Origin: Archaeoglobus sp. JdFR-27 | GTDB taxonomy: Archaea > Halobacteriota > Archaeoglobi > Archaeoglobales > Archaeoglobaceae | Direction of reading: 5' to 3' | Assembly: GCA_002011235.1 (NCBI GenBank) | Contig: MTMO01000037.1 | Location: forward strand, 18,470-82,469 | DNA length: 64,000 nucleotides | Shown: in pieces, positions 16,399 through 25,792 of the stretch | How positions within the stretch are numbered: the first letter of the stretch is position 1 | Layout of the letters: each line of letters opens with the position of its first letter | Program-made: the position numbers and the translations under genes | Notes under the pieces: model-generated | What the model was told of the DNA's origin: nothing | What the model saw: the letters and a program-made list of their open reading frames with translations, nothing else | Databases searched by the model: none

Positions 16399-17640
16399 TC
16401 ATAAGGCAACACCAAATGTTTCAATGATGAATTTAACAGACTGAACAAACCAGTCGGGTGGATAGAAAGTTATTACAGTTATGAGTACTGCTATAAGGCC
16501 AACGATATTTGCAATTCCATAACCCCATCCCTTTCCGAGCTCCCTTGCAAGCCTGATGTAATACGGCACGGATATTGCAGAATTAATGACAAGGAGTACC
16601 GCCAGCCACACGTAGCCAGAATAGACGAGGGCGAGAGTTATGAAGAGCTTGCTCCAGAACCCCATGAGAGGTGGTATTCCGATGAATGAGAGTGCAAGAG
16701 TATATGTGAATGGGGCACTAACACCTTCTTTTTTGATTGCAGTGAAAAATCCGATTTTTCCAGCAGAATTAGCAAAGAGCTGGAGCAGCGCTCCAGATAT
16801 AGCAAGATAAATGAACTCGGGCTTTACAATGGCCACAAAAGTTGCGAGAATGTAGCCCATGTTCGCCACGGTTGAGTAGCCTAGCACCCTTCCAAGTTCT
16901 CTGCTTGTAAGGGCTCCGATATTGCCTGTGAACATTGAAAGGACTGCGAGAAATGCTGCGAACATCGTTATCGAATACGTAACGGGATTCGTTGTTGCAA
17001 TTAAAATCTTGAACGCAACTATGAACGGCACGATTTTTGCAATGGATGCAATTATGGAAATCGGAATCGGGTCTGCTGCAGAGAAAACATCCGGTACCCA
17101 TTCATGGAGCGGAGCGATGCCAACCTCAAGTCCAAGCCCGAGAACGAGAAGAACGTAACCAATGATGTAAATACTTGGATTCATTTCCTTGTAGAAGTAA
17201 ACCACCAAGAAAGCTCCTATGATGAAAATTATAGTTGCAAACACCATGAAAGTTATGTACTTGATACCAACATCGAGCTTTGCTTCCCTATCGCTTAGCA
17301 TAACAAGAATATACGTTGGAACCGATACGAGTACAAAGGTTCCGATCAGAACCGCAAAGTTCTCCGTTTGGATTACGAGAATCGTCGCAAAGATCAGCAT
17401 CGCTGTAATCGCGTAATCAATTCCCTTGATCTGGTTTTCTGAGATGAATAGGGTGATAAGGTTGAGTACACCAATCGCGATCACGAAAAATCCAAAGAAG
17501 TAAGTTTCACTGGTTAAAGATGCAAAGGCAAGTAAAATCGATACCACGCTAGCTGCAAATCCTATCCTGTGGTCTTTTAATGAGAATATCGCTCCGAGGG
17601 TTAGAATTATTATCGCTGCCATGAGAAGGGATTCTGTCAT
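16399..17640 (-). CDS. fqoN: F420H2:quinone oxidoreductase membrane subunit FqoN
   Basis: A 413-residue antiporter-like subunit (NuoN family) with about 12-14 membrane spans. Conserved proton-channel features are visible: GLGLEVGIAPLHEWVPDVF (near residues 157-175, with the essential Glu and the HxW segment) and the LGYSTVANMGY helix near residue 262. A little shorter than bacterial NuoN. It sits 3 bases after fqoL. Confidence 0.94.
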   Translation of the reverse strand: MTESLLMAAIIILTLGAIFSLKDHRIGFAASVVSILLAFASLTSETYFFGFFVIAIGVLNLITLFISENQIKGIDYAITAMLIFATILVIQTENFAVLIGTFVLVSVPTYILVMLSDREAKLDVGIKYITFMVFATIIFIIGAFLVVYFYKEMNPSIYIIGYVLLVLGLGLEVGIAPLHEWVPDVFSAADPIPISIIASIAKIVPFIVAFKILIATTNPVTYSITMFAAFLAVLSMFTGNIGALTSRELGRVLGYSTVANMGYILATFVAIVKPEFIYLAISGALLQLFANSAGKIGFFTAIKKEGVSAPFTYTLALSFIGIPPLMGFWSKLFITLALVYSGYVWLAVLLVINSAISVPYYIRLARELGKGWGYGIANIVGLIAVLITVITFYPPDWFVQSVKFIIETFGVAL

Positions 17641-17643
17641 TTT

Positions 17644-19548
17644 TCACCACCCCACAAGTGAGAATATCACAAGGAATAGCATTATCGATGCAGCAACTAT
17701 CTTCACGTAGCTTTTGAGGTACCCAGACTGAATCGATCGAATGGCAATTGAAAGCCTGTCGAAAAATCCTGGGATCGCGGTATGGAAGAAGAAGTCTATC
17801 GCTCTGTTGAGGGCATCAACGATCGCAGCTATCCCCCATCCAATTTTAGGAACGATGAAGTCGTTAAGGAATGGCAAGTACATTCTGTCTGTGAAAATTA
17901 CACCGATTTTTAATTTTGAAGTGGGCTTATAAAGCGTGATGAAATAGGAGGCTGTTACAAGTAATCCAACGTATAGAGACATTTTGAGGTACCCTTCCTC
18001 CAAGAAGTGAGCTGCATGTTCTTCACGCTGCAAGAGAATGATTGCCAGCAATACGATAAGCATGGAAACCATTGCCGAGTAGGCTAGCTTCATCAACCCT
18101 CCGCCTTCGGTATGCTCATGGTGCGGATACTCGCCCTTGATGAAATTAAGACTGAGAAATTTCGCCAGAAATGCTGAGTATATAACGGAGACCAAAACGA
18201 GGAGGTAGAATGGCAGGGATAATCCTTCCTCCATGAGATGCTCCATCACTCCATCCATCCCGGACTTCACCCAGTAGGCTGTGAAGGGTGGAATCCCAGC
18301 TAAGGAGATAGTTGCAACAATCGTCACTGCAAAGGCAACTTTCATTTTTCTGGAGAACACTAGATTCCCGCTGCAAAATCTGTCATGGGTTGCATGGATG
18401 AGATGACCTGCGACAAGGAAGAGAGATGCCTTTGCAAAGGCGTGGACGATCAAGTACCAGAAGGCAACGATCACGGCTATTTCCCCCACCCAGAACGAGG
18501 CAGCTGAAGATGCGAACATCAATCCGAGGCTTGACATGGTTGATGCAGCAAGCAAGACCTTCCTCTCCCTCAATCCAAGAGCTACTGAAGCGCCATAGAG
18601 AGCTGAGAAGAGACCCAAAAACAATACAAGGAGATAAATCGCTTCAAGCCCCGGAACGTGTGCTTCCCATGGTTTGATGTACCAAGTAAGACGCATGAAG
18701 AGATATGTTCCCGCTGCGACCATCGTTGCACTGTGCAGTAAGGCGCTGACAGTTGTAGGGCCAGTCATGGCAGTCATCAGCCACTCGCTGAATGGAAGCT
18801 GGGCTGATTTAGTGAAAGGACCCAGGAGGAAGAGAAAGAGGAGTATTACCGTTCCAACTAATCCGATTTTCACAAATAAATCCTCCCAAGGTATAGCATG
18901 GATGTCTAGGCTTCCGGTAAGGGCATAGATTGCTGCGATGGCAAAGAGCATCGGCATGTCGCCAAATCTTATCGTCGAAATTGCCCTCCATCCGCCAAAG
19001 CTTGGAGACCAGCTCATCTCAAGAGGGCCAACTTTCCTTCCCTTCTCTCCAACAAATGTTATGTCATCGTCATCTCTAAACCAGTGCCCAATCAGGCCCC
19101 ATGATGCAATTCCAAGGCCTTCCCACCCTATAAGGAGAGTGAAGAGGTTATCACTGTAAACAACCAAAAGCATTGACGCTGTGAAGGTATTGAAAAAGAA
19201 CCAATACCATCCCAGCCTGTAGTCATCCTTCATGTATTCCAAACCGTAAACACCGATCAGGAAAGCTATCAAAGCTGTGAGAACTCCCATGTATTTGCTG
19301 AGGTAGTCTACAACGAAAACGAAGTTTATGTTGAAGTCCTCAATCCAAGGATATGAATAGAAACCTTCCTCGAAATTGAACAGAATGTTAAGGGAGATTA
19401 CCAAAGAGACGAAAAGACCGAACACAGATAGATAAGGAAGCTTTCTTGCCCACTCTTCCCCAGGTTTGTATATCCACGCTAGGGCTATCGGCAGGCTCGA
19501 TATTACCGGTGTGAGAAACAGGATTGCGAACTGAAGTATCTCGGTCAT
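17644..19548 (-). CDS. fqoL: F420H2:quinone oxidoreductase membrane subunit FqoL
   Basis: A 634-residue NuoL-type proton-pumping subunit with about 15-16 membrane spans. LFTLLIGWEGLGIASWGLIG (near residue 133) carries the key glutamate, KSAQLPFSEWLMTAM (near 250) the channel lysine, and LLHSATMVAAGTYL the broken-helix region. The C-terminal region after residue 560 includes an amphipathic lateral-helix-like stretch. It overlaps fqoM by 4 bases. Confidence 0.95.
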   Translation of the reverse strand: MTEILQFAILFLTPVISSLPIALAWIYKPGEEWARKLPYLSVFGLFVSLVISLNILFNFEEGFYSYPWIEDFNINFVFVVDYLSKYMGVLTALIAFLIGVYGLEYMKDDYRLGWYWFFFNTFTASMLLVVYSDNLFTLLIGWEGLGIASWGLIGHWFRDDDDITFVGEKGRKVGPLEMSWSPSFGGWRAISTIRFGDMPMLFAIAAIYALTGSLDIHAIPWEDLFVKIGLVGTVILLFLFLLGPFTKSAQLPFSEWLMTAMTGPTTVSALLHSATMVAAGTYLFMRLTWYIKPWEAHVPGLEAIYLLVLFLGLFSALYGASVALGLRERKVLLAASTMSSLGLMFASSAASFWVGEIAVIVAFWYLIVHAFAKASLFLVAGHLIHATHDRFCSGNLVFSRKMKVAFAVTIVATISLAGIPPFTAYWVKSGMDGVMEHLMEEGLSLPFYLLVLVSVIYSAFLAKFLSLNFIKGEYPHHEHTEGGGLMKLAYSAMVSMLIVLLAIILLQREEHAAHFLEEGYLKMSLYVGLLVTASYFITLYKPTSKLKIGVIFTDRMYLPFLNDFIVPKIGWGIAAIVDALNRAIDFFFHTAIPGFFDRLSIAIRSIQSGYLKSYVKIVAASIMLFLVIFSLVGW

Positions 19549-20972
19549 GTTCCACCTCCGATAATTGCTTTAAGACCGTTCAGCAGCACGGTGATCAGCG
19601 GAGGGAAAATGAAGATGATTGAAAGAATGCCTATCAAGTAAAGGGGGACGTCCAAATACCTGCTGATCTTAGGCCTCTCAAGATCTTTTGGTGTGCCGTA
19701 GAATATCTTTTTGAGTGTGTAAAAGCTATACCACCCAGAAAGGATGAAAATGAACACAACTGCAACGATCAAAGGAACGGTTGAGATTTCAAAGCCAAAG
19801 ACATCAACAACTCCTCTCAAAATGAAGAATTCACCGAACATTCCTATCGCGAGTATTCCGCCAAGGTTCATAAAACCGAGAAGGGCAGCATTCGAAATGG
19901 ATGGGATCTGCTCATGCAACCCGCCCATCTTTCTCAAATCCCTGAGGCCATGATAGGAGGCTATGATCCCTCCAGCGGTCATGAAGAGGATTGACTTCCC
20001 GAAGGCATGAGACATGTACTGAATCACAACCCCAATCAGCCCATACGTCCCAAGGCAAAGTCCTATGAGGATATATCCCATCTGAGATACAGTTGAATAC
20101 GCTAGCAGTCTCTTGTAATCCATCTGCTTGAAAACGGCAAATCCAGCATAGACGCTAGAAATTATCGCATAAATCATAATCGGATTTCTATACGCCTGGA
20201 TGAATGAGGGATCGATCAGGTAAACCCTTAGCAGGATATAACCAGCTAGACCGACTGTGAGGGGACTTAGCAATGCACTAACTGGCGTTGGAGCCTCAGC
20301 ATGAGCCCATGGAAGCCATATATGCGGCCCCAATCCAGGAAGCTTGATCACCATTCCGACGAAGATCAGCAACCATGCAACCATGCTTATTGCGGATATC
20401 CCTTTTATTGCAAGGGTGGAATTATCCATGGCTATAACGATGAATCCGATAAGAGTGAGAACTCCTGCAACGTTGGTCCAGATGAAGTAAAGAAGTCCCA
20501 CCCACCTTCTGTTTCCGTAGCCGTACATGTAGATGAGAAGGAAGGATGTGATGAGTGAGATCTCAAGGAATATGTAAAGCATTATGAAGTTCCCGCTATA
20601 AACCAGCCAGAGCATCGATGCCGCATACAACCCATAGATCACTATGTACTTTCTGTACTCGTTCTCGCCAAGGCCCATCTCCTCAAACCTATGGAGCATG
20701 TATGGGAAAGAATAATAACCAACCATCGCTGAAACCATGCAGACTGTCAGCCCGAAGGCACTTGAGATCGGATCTATCAAAACGTAGAACTCACCGATAG
20801 GAGGTGAGAAACTGAGGAGCGGAATTTCAGTCGTTGTAAAGTTAAACAGTTCAAAACAAGCGGCAAAAAATGGTATGAGAAAAGACAGAGAGATTAAATG
20901 GGTTGCCTTTTTGGGTTTAAGGAATGGTGCTAGGAGGGATGCGATTATGGGTAAAAGGAGGTAGACTATCAT
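19545..20972 (-). CDS. fqoM: F420H2:quinone oxidoreductase membrane subunit FqoM
   Basis: A 475-residue NuoM-type antiporter-like subunit with about 14 membrane spans. FIMLYIFLEISLITSFLLI (near residue 128) holds the channel glutamate, IKLPGLGPHIWLPWAHAEAP (near 212) the channel lysine and histidine region, and AYSTVSQMGYILIG (near 290) the second broken helix. It overlaps genes on both sides by 4 bases. Confidence 0.95.
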   Translation of the reverse strand: MIVYLLLPIIASLLAPFLKPKKATHLISLSFLIPFFAACFELFNFTTTEIPLLSFSPPIGEFYVLIDPISSAFGLTVCMVSAMVGYYSFPYMLHRFEEMGLGENEYRKYIVIYGLYAASMLWLVYSGNFIMLYIFLEISLITSFLLIYMYGYGNRRWVGLLYFIWTNVAGVLTLIGFIVIAMDNSTLAIKGISAISMVAWLLIFVGMVIKLPGLGPHIWLPWAHAEAPTPVSALLSPLTVGLAGYILLRVYLIDPSFIQAYRNPIMIYAIISSVYAGFAVFKQMDYKRLLAYSTVSQMGYILIGLCLGTYGLIGVVIQYMSHAFGKSILFMTAGGIIASYHGLRDLRKMGGLHEQIPSISNAALLGFMNLGGILAIGMFGEFFILRGVVDVFGFEISTVPLIVAVVFIFILSGWYSFYTLKKIFYGTPKDLERPKISRYLDVPLYLIGILSIIFIFPPLITVLLNGLKAIIGGGT

Positions 20973-21289
20973 AACACATCACCTCCTACTGAAATTGAGT
21001 CCGTTGTAATGTCTTTTTTGACCTTATCAAGCTTGACTATCGTCCCGATTAGGATAAGAAGTTCACTACTGCTTGTGAAAATAGTGATGATTGCAAGTAC
21101 AAAACTTTCAGCAATCAGAGATTCAATCGAGAAAATAGGCATAAGGGCAAGAAAAACAGCTCCAAACATCAGTTCAAGAGATATCAACAACCTGATTAAA
21201 TCTTTGCTGGATATCGCCATTGTATATCCTACCATCAGAATTATCACGGACGCTATCAAAGATGTTGCAACATCGATCACCTCAATCAC
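20969..21289 (-). CDS. fqoK: F420H2:quinone oxidoreductase membrane subunit FqoK
   Basis: A 106-residue NuoK-like subunit with three membrane spans. RLLISLELMFGAVFLAL (near residues 33-49) carries the conserved Glu of span 2, with a second acidic residue in span 3 (LIAESFVLAI). It overlaps fqoJ by 8 bases and fqoM by 4. Confidence 0.93.
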   Translation of the reverse strand: MIEVIDVATSLIASVIILMVGYTMAISSKDLIRLLISLELMFGAVFLALMPIFSIESLIAESFVLAIITIFTSSSELLILIGTIVKLDKVKKDITTDSISVGGDVL

Positions 21290-21734
21290 CCCTCGAAATC
21301 GAAATTACAGATAGCATGAGTAAGACCATTAACGATACCAAAGCAGAAATCAGAACGATATATCCACCTGTTGTAGCCATATCAATCTTCCCCGATTCCA
21401 CAATGTAGCTTGCGTTATTGTAGAAAACATATGAGAGCACCAGAGCCGTTATTGCCGATGGAATTATCCACAATTTGGAGAGTTGTGATGACGGTCTGAA
21501 CTTGTATACGGCTGCTAAAGCAACGGTAACGATACCGATGGCCCCTACGAAGATGAATGCAATCAGAACGAATACCTCTTGAAGGTTAGTTAAGGCATAG
21601 AGTGCGGCAATTGTTAGTAATGTTAAAGCCATATAAAGGGCCGAGTAAAAGTTATCTTTGGTGATGAGACTGCCGATTGATGACAGCACAGCGAAAGCGA
21701 CAAGAATTAGGAAAACATAGCTCTCGATTACCAT
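21282..21734 (-). CDS. fqoJ: F420H2:quinone oxidoreductase membrane subunit FqoJ
   Basis: A 150-residue NuoJ-like subunit and the first gene of the operon. Its five spans include the typical AFIFVGAIGIVTVALA pi-bulge helix near residues 57-72 and the N-terminal NFYSALYMALTLLTIAALYAL region. No ribosome site precedes the ATG at 21734; the TATA element is about 26 bases upstream, so the operon mRNA is probably leaderless. Confidence 0.92.
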   Translation of the reverse strand: MVIESYVFLILVAFAVLSSIGSLITKDNFYSALYMALTLLTIAALYALTNLQEVFVLIAFIFVGAIGIVTVALAAVYKFRPSSQLSKLWIIPSAITALVLSYVFYNNASYIVESGKIDMATTGGYIVLISALVSLMVLLMLSVISISRGD

Positions 21735-21756
21735 GCAAAAAGCTCAAAGAGATAAT

Positions 21757-21765
21757 TAATAAATC
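21757..21765 (-). promoter_or_regulatory. TATA element of the fqo operon
   Basis: On the minus strand TTTATTAAT is centred about 26 bases before the fqoJ ATG. That is the archaeal TATA-to-start spacing, so transcription probably begins at or next to the start codon, in line with the lack of a Shine-Dalgarno sequence. Confidence 0.55.
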
Positions 21766-22031
21766 TTACGTTTTGTTTCAGAAATTTATTTCCAAATTAA
21801 TCATGATTAATAACTCTATTTTTAAAAAGAGACTCCCTTATTTAAGATCGCCCTAATTTAAGTTTATTGAATAATTCTTTGTTATAATTAGGTTACCAAG
21901 CCAATTTGTTTTCAAGAATAACTTTTTGAATAATGTATCTTTAATATATTTAGGTAACTAGATTATAGAAAATTATTTAAAAGTCTATCCACAACATGCA
22001 AACGCATCATAAATCAGGGGGTGCCCTTTTA
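21766..22031. other. A+T-rich divergent spacer between fqoJ and the zinc-ribbon gene
   Basis: About 270 bases with no coding frame. It holds the fqo promoter at one end and, toward the plus-strand gene, ATTATTTAAAAG at about 21972-21983, a probable TATA element. Several overlapping TTAATCATGATTAATAA-type palindromic stretches lie near 21797-21813. No RNA gene seen. Confidence 0.5.
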
Positions 22032-22502
22032 ATGGAACTCAGTGTTTGCAAAGTATGCGGAGAAGAGCTTGTTGGCGGAACTTATGAGAAATTTGGATTC
22101 TGTCCAGTATGTGGTGACATCTTAGATGATATCATTGCAAAATATCTCGAATTAGTCGCAAAAAAGTGTTCAGAGAAAGAGTTCGATGAAATAACCTATG
22201 AGGTAATCTTAAGATATCTGGATGAAATCGTTGATTGGGTAGAGTACTTTGAGGAACTCGATGAATATTCCTCAGACCAGAAATATTATGAAAGATTCAG
22301 AATGGTTCTCAACTGGCTTGAAGATCGTCGGAACAAGTTCGAGGATGTTGTGACCAAGAAGTTCAAGAAATGCGAAGCATGTGGGGCTGATTTCTCAAGG
22401 AATTGTATTCAAATTGAGAGAGATGGTGACTGGATTCGTGTTTATTGTGGAAGCTGTGGTTTTTTGATTTCAAAGCATTACTCTCCAAAAGTTGAACTCT
22501 AA
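22032..22502 (+). CDS. Zinc-ribbon hypothetical protein
   Basis: About 156 residues with two zinc-ribbon-like knuckle pairs: CKVCGEEL with CPVCGD near the N-terminus, and CEACGADF with CGSCGF at the C-terminus. Between them is an acidic helical segment (EIVDWVEYFEELDEYSSDQ). I do not recognise a named family. GGGGGTG at 22017-22023 supports the ATG at 22032 rather than the one at 21996. The next gene follows after 19 bases, so the two are probably cotranscribed. Confidence 0.75.
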   Translation: MELSVCKVCGEELVGGTYEKFGFCPVCGDILDDIIAKYLELVAKKCSEKEFDEITYEVILRYLDEIVDWVEYFEELDEYSSDQKYYERFRMVLNWLEDRRNKFEDVVTKKFKKCEACGADFSRNCIQIERDGDWIRVYCGSCGFLISKHYSPKVEL

Positions 22503-22521
22503 AAATTTTTGAGGTGAAAGT

Positions 22522-22947
22522 ATGGTTGAAATAAGAATAGTTTATAAGGATACGGAGACGGGTGAGCTAAAATCAGAAATAGTCGACACCGAAGACTACG
22601 AATACACAATCGCAACAAGAGGAGGTTGGAAAATGATTATAGCTGATGAAGAGGTAGAATTCGAAGTTGGCGAAACAAAGCCCATCAAAATAAGAAAGAC
22701 AATTTTACCACGAGAGTCAATAGTCTTAATGTGCCCTGTCTCAAGACATGGCCTCGGTTACGTTGCTGCTTTGGGTAGAGGGGGTGAACCCCAGCCAGTC
22801 GAGGAAGAAAGAGAGATAGATTATGTAATTTTCAATGCTTTTGAAAAAGGAAAAGTAAGAAATGGAGACCTTCTCGGCGTTCTCAATGTCTTTCCAATTA
22901 TGATGGTCAGAAAGGCGAAGAGGCCCACAAAAATAAAGGAAGAATAA
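22522..22947 (+). CDS. DUF22-like archaeal protein of unknown function
   Basis: A 141-residue soluble protein, rich in beta strands, with no cysteine pair or membrane span. The C-terminal KGKVRNGDLLGVLNVFPIM pattern recalls the archaeal DUF22 family, whose function I do not know; this assignment is by memory of the pattern only. A GAGGTGAAAG ribosome site precedes the ATG. It follows the zinc-ribbon gene closely. Confidence 0.6.
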   Translation: MVEIRIVYKDTETGELKSEIVDTEDYEYTIATRGGWKMIIADEEVEFEVGETKPIKIRKTILPRESIVLMCPVSRHGLGYVAALGRGGEPQPVEEEREIDYVIFNAFEKGKVRNGDLLGVLNVFPIMMVRKAKRPTKIKEE

Positions 22948-23003
22948 TTTACTTACCTATTAGATAATTAAATAAGATTATTAAAAAAATAAGATTTAAA
23001 GAT

Positions 23004-24026
23004 TTAAGATGGTATATACTCCGGTGGTCTAATTGCTTTCATTCTTATTGCTTCCTGCTCACACCCAACGGCACAGACACCGCAACCAAAGCATTTCTCC
23101 TCTATTATTTTTGCAACCTCGTTATCGATCTCTACGGCATTAAAGTGACATCTCTCAACACACGTTTCACATCCAATACATTCATCCTCGTTAACTTCAG
23201 CTACGAATCTGCTTTTCTCCAGCAATTGTCCTATTGGAATATCCGCTGCTTTTGCAGAAAGAAAGAATTCACAACAATCACTACAGCAGTTGCAGTTTAC
23301 AGTAACCCCTTTACCTGAAATCGCTGCTGTATTTGGCCATGTATGGATTAGTCCTTCCTCTTCTATTCGGTCTATCAACTCGAGAGCTTCCTTAACCGAT
23401 AATTCCTTGCCCGAACCTCTTTCAATGACATACTCTGCCCCCCTACCGAGCTGTATGCAGTGCCAGGTTTCAAGTTCGTTGGTATAGCTGCAACCATCTC
23501 CTGCAAGATGCGTTACATTCCTGCATGAACAGGGAACTACGGCTATTCTTTCTTGAGACTCAATCATGTGTCTTATATTCTCATGGGGAAGGACATCAGG
23601 AATCCCTTCGATCGATTTGTAAGCGGGAATTATCCTCCATACTTTCATTCCGGTTGCACCAAGAAATTGGCCGATTCTCTCATTGCATTCCTTATCTCCA
23701 AATTCCTTCCAGAGCTTTGCGAACTCAGGATCTTTCATCTTCTGTGAAGCCATCGTCGCATCGTGAAGCTGAATTATATCCCTAGCAAATCTGAAATACT
23801 CCCTTTTCCTGAAATCTTTAGGGAAAACAACCCCTTTGTCAAATAGTCTTTCGAGGATGTCTCTGACTTCTTCCCTATCCATTCCTACCCTTTCTGCAAC
23901 CTCATCTATGCTCCCAGGAAGAGAGGCGGCAATTTTAACTTCTACTTCATCCATCAAATACTCAAGAATCTTTCTCAGATATTCGGAGTCCGGAAATCCA
24001 AGATTCTGCATTAATTTCTCGTACAT
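23004..24026 (-). CDS. Iron-sulfur protein with winged-helix-like N-terminus and C-terminal ferredoxin domain
   Basis: About 340 residues. Residues 20-95 look like a winged-helix segment (DEVAERVGMDREEVRDILERL, a helix-turn-helix pattern). The middle has cysteine-rich motifs VVPCSCRNV and NCNCCSDCCEF, and the end carries two 4Fe-4S motifs, CIGCETCVERCHF and CFGCGVCAVGCEQEA. In each the last cysteine is not followed by proline. This architecture occurs in several anaerobic archaea and bacteria as a putative redox protein without known partner. GGAGGT lies 6 bases before the ATG at 24026. The downstream MFS gene is divergent in position but on the same strand upstream. Confidence 0.78.
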   Translation of the reverse strand: MYEKLMQNLGFPDSEYLRKILEYLMDEVEVKIAASLPGSIDEVAERVGMDREEVRDILERLFDKGVVFPKDFRKREYFRFARDIIQLHDATMASQKMKDPEFAKLWKEFGDKECNERIGQFLGATGMKVWRIIPAYKSIEGIPDVLPHENIRHMIESQERIAVVPCSCRNVTHLAGDGCSYTNELETWHCIQLGRGAEYVIERGSGKELSVKEALELIDRIEEEGLIHTWPNTAAISGKGVTVNCNCCSDCCEFFLSAKAADIPIGQLLEKSRFVAEVNEDECIGCETCVERCHFNAVEIDNEVAKIIEEKCFGCGVCAVGCEQEAIRMKAIRPPEYIPS

Positions 24027-24056
24027 GGACATACCTCCCATCTAAATTATTTAAAT

Positions 24057-25229
24057 TTAAAGATCTGCACCGGATTTTTCTACTATCAGAACTGCGAGGA
24101 TCGCTGAAATAACGAGCAAGAAGGATGAAAGGAGGAGAGTCGAGTCCCAGCTAATCTCTGAGAGCGCTATGAAGGCAAAGATCAGGATGAGAGAGCCAAC
24201 TTGGGAGAAGAGCCACACGGCTGCATTCGATGTGCCAATATACTTTTTCTCGACTGATGATGCTGCAACATCTAAGCCAAGAGGCAAAACTGCCATGAAG
24301 AAGAAGCCTAAGAGGAACAAACTGGCTGCAAGGCTGTAAACTCCGAAAAGCAAAGTGTGGATGTAGAATAGGAGGGCTGCAATTAAGAGGCACCCGACCA
24401 TAAAAGGCCTTCTTACCCCTTTTTTATCCGAGATCCCGGGAATTATTACAGAGCCAAAGATTCCGCCTACTATCATCAAACCTCCTATAGCACCAGCGAT
24501 TTCAACGCCTAGCCCATGAGTTTCAAGGATCGGTTCCACCCATGTTGTGTAGGCTGTGAAGATTCCGACTCCGAAAAACGAAAGGGTGGATACCAGAATG
24601 ACGTTTCTGTTTTTTAAGGTAGAAAGAAATTCTCTAAGTGGGAGGTATTCTTTTTCCCCAGTTTCATAGGGTGATTCCTTTCCAAAGAAGTAGAAGATGC
24701 CCAGAATTGCCAGACCGATTATTCCATAGACTGCCAGCATGGTGTTGAGGCCATAGCTGAGAGTTAAGAAAGGTGTTACTCCAAGGCCGATTATTATTCC
24801 AAGGTATATCGAGAGCGTTCCTATCCCCGTTGCAATCCCAACCTCTCCTGGAGGGAACCAGCCTTTTACAAGCTTTGAAATGCTGTTGAAGATGAACGGC
24901 TGACCAATAGAAGCTATAGTTTGAAATAAAAGCAGCATCATAAAGGTTGTGACGAAAGCCCTAAGCAAACCGAAAACGGAAAGAAAGAACGTTCCTATAA
25001 GAACCGCAGTTCTAAATCCCTTCGAATCAACAAGGTATCCTACAGGAAGGGCGAGAAAGACGAAGGTGATCGGAAATACAGCTGAAAGTAATCCAACCTC
25101 AGCTTCACTTACACCATACACATTCTTAACAATCGGTAGAATCGGTGAAAAGGTTATCCAAACGATCTGAGAGAGAACGCCAGTCAAAAAGTAGGCAAAG
25201 AGAACTACCCATCTGTATTTCGTGCTCAT
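24057..25229 (-). CDS. Major facilitator superfamily transporter
   Basis: A 390-residue membrane protein with 12 predicted spans. LPVGYLVDSKGFRTAVLIG near residue 65 is the MFS loop 2-3 motif (G-x-L-x-D-x2-G-x-R/K), and the second half repeats it as IIPGISDKKGVRRPF near residue 255. GIGTLSIYLGIIIGLGVTP in span 5 is like nitrate or cyanate-type MFS members. The substrate is unknown. Its stop is 30 bases before the ferredoxin gene start, so the two may be cotranscribed. Confidence 0.88.
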   Translation of the reverse strand: MSTKYRWVVLFAYFLTGVLSQIVWITFSPILPIVKNVYGVSEAEVGLLSAVFPITFVFLALPVGYLVDSKGFRTAVLIGTFFLSVFGLLRAFVTTFMMLLLFQTIASIGQPFIFNSISKLVKGWFPPGEVGIATGIGTLSIYLGIIIGLGVTPFLTLSYGLNTMLAVYGIIGLAILGIFYFFGKESPYETGEKEYLPLREFLSTLKNRNVILVSTLSFFGVGIFTAYTTWVEPILETHGLGVEIAGAIGGLMIVGGIFGSVIIPGISDKKGVRRPFMVGCLLIAALLFYIHTLLFGVYSLAASLFLLGFFFMAVLPLGLDVAASSVEKKYIGTSNAAVWLFSQVGSLILIFAFIALSEISWDSTLLLSSFLLVISAILAVLIVEKSGADL

Positions 25230-25343
25230 ATTTTCAAATATTAATTCATGATTATTAAAGTTTATTTAGTTTATTCTTGTTATGGTAAGATTATCGTAAG
25301 ATTATCAGTAATAATCAGTACAAAGTTTCAACAATTTTAAAAT

Positions 25344-25368
25344 ACCAACCGAGTTTAATGCGGTTGGT
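25344..25368. repeat. 8-bp perfect hairpin in a long spacer
   Basis: ACCAACCG and CGGTTGGT enclose a 9-base loop. It lies between a minus-strand MFS gene and a degraded MFS-like tail; role unknown. Confidence 0.6.
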
Positions 25369-25439
25369 GGAGTTCTCGTGACAGTAAGCATGAATGACCA
25401 GGCTACGGAAACCAGCTCCCCGATCCAGGAAGGATGGCT

Positions 25440-25641
25440 ATGCTGAAAATTCTGGCGGTGTATGGTTCGTCAATCTTCTATGTGGTCGATGCGTTCATAG
25501 AGAGTTTGCATAGAGTTTTTCATAACAGCAACGATTTTGCCTATTTTTGGATTGTTCGTTATTCTCTTCTTTCTGAGTGGAGAAGAGCATCTCAAGGGGA
25601 TGAGGGTTAGAAGGATAAGGATTAGAGCCAAAACCACATAA
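25440..25641 (+). pseudogene. Probable remnant of a membrane transporter C-terminus
   Basis: Two plus-strand frames join into a plausible protein tail. From 25440 the reading MLKILAVYGSSIFYVVDAF runs to about 25520, and then a different frame reads FITATILPIFGLFVILFFLSG followed by a basic tail ending at the TAA at 25639-25641. The last hydrophobic span plus an RRIRIRAK tail is what an MFS C-terminus looks like. No intact start or upstream half is present. The 563-base spacer 25230-25792 contains nothing else that looks coding. Confidence 0.4.
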
Positions 25642-25735
25642 CTCGCTAGATAAAAACCTTAGATCTAAGCAGTCGATAAAAGAATTTCATATGGATTTCA
25701 CACAGATTCCATAAGGATTTCACAGGGAATTCTAT

Positions 25736-25761
25736 AAAGTACAACAAGAAAGTACAACAAG
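25736..25761. repeat. 13-bp perfect tandem duplication
   Basis: AAAGTACAACAAG is repeated head to tail just before the TATA-like GATATATTTA of the next gene. Confidence 0.9.
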
Positions 25762-25792
25762 ATATATTTACATTTTAAGATGAGAAACTTCT

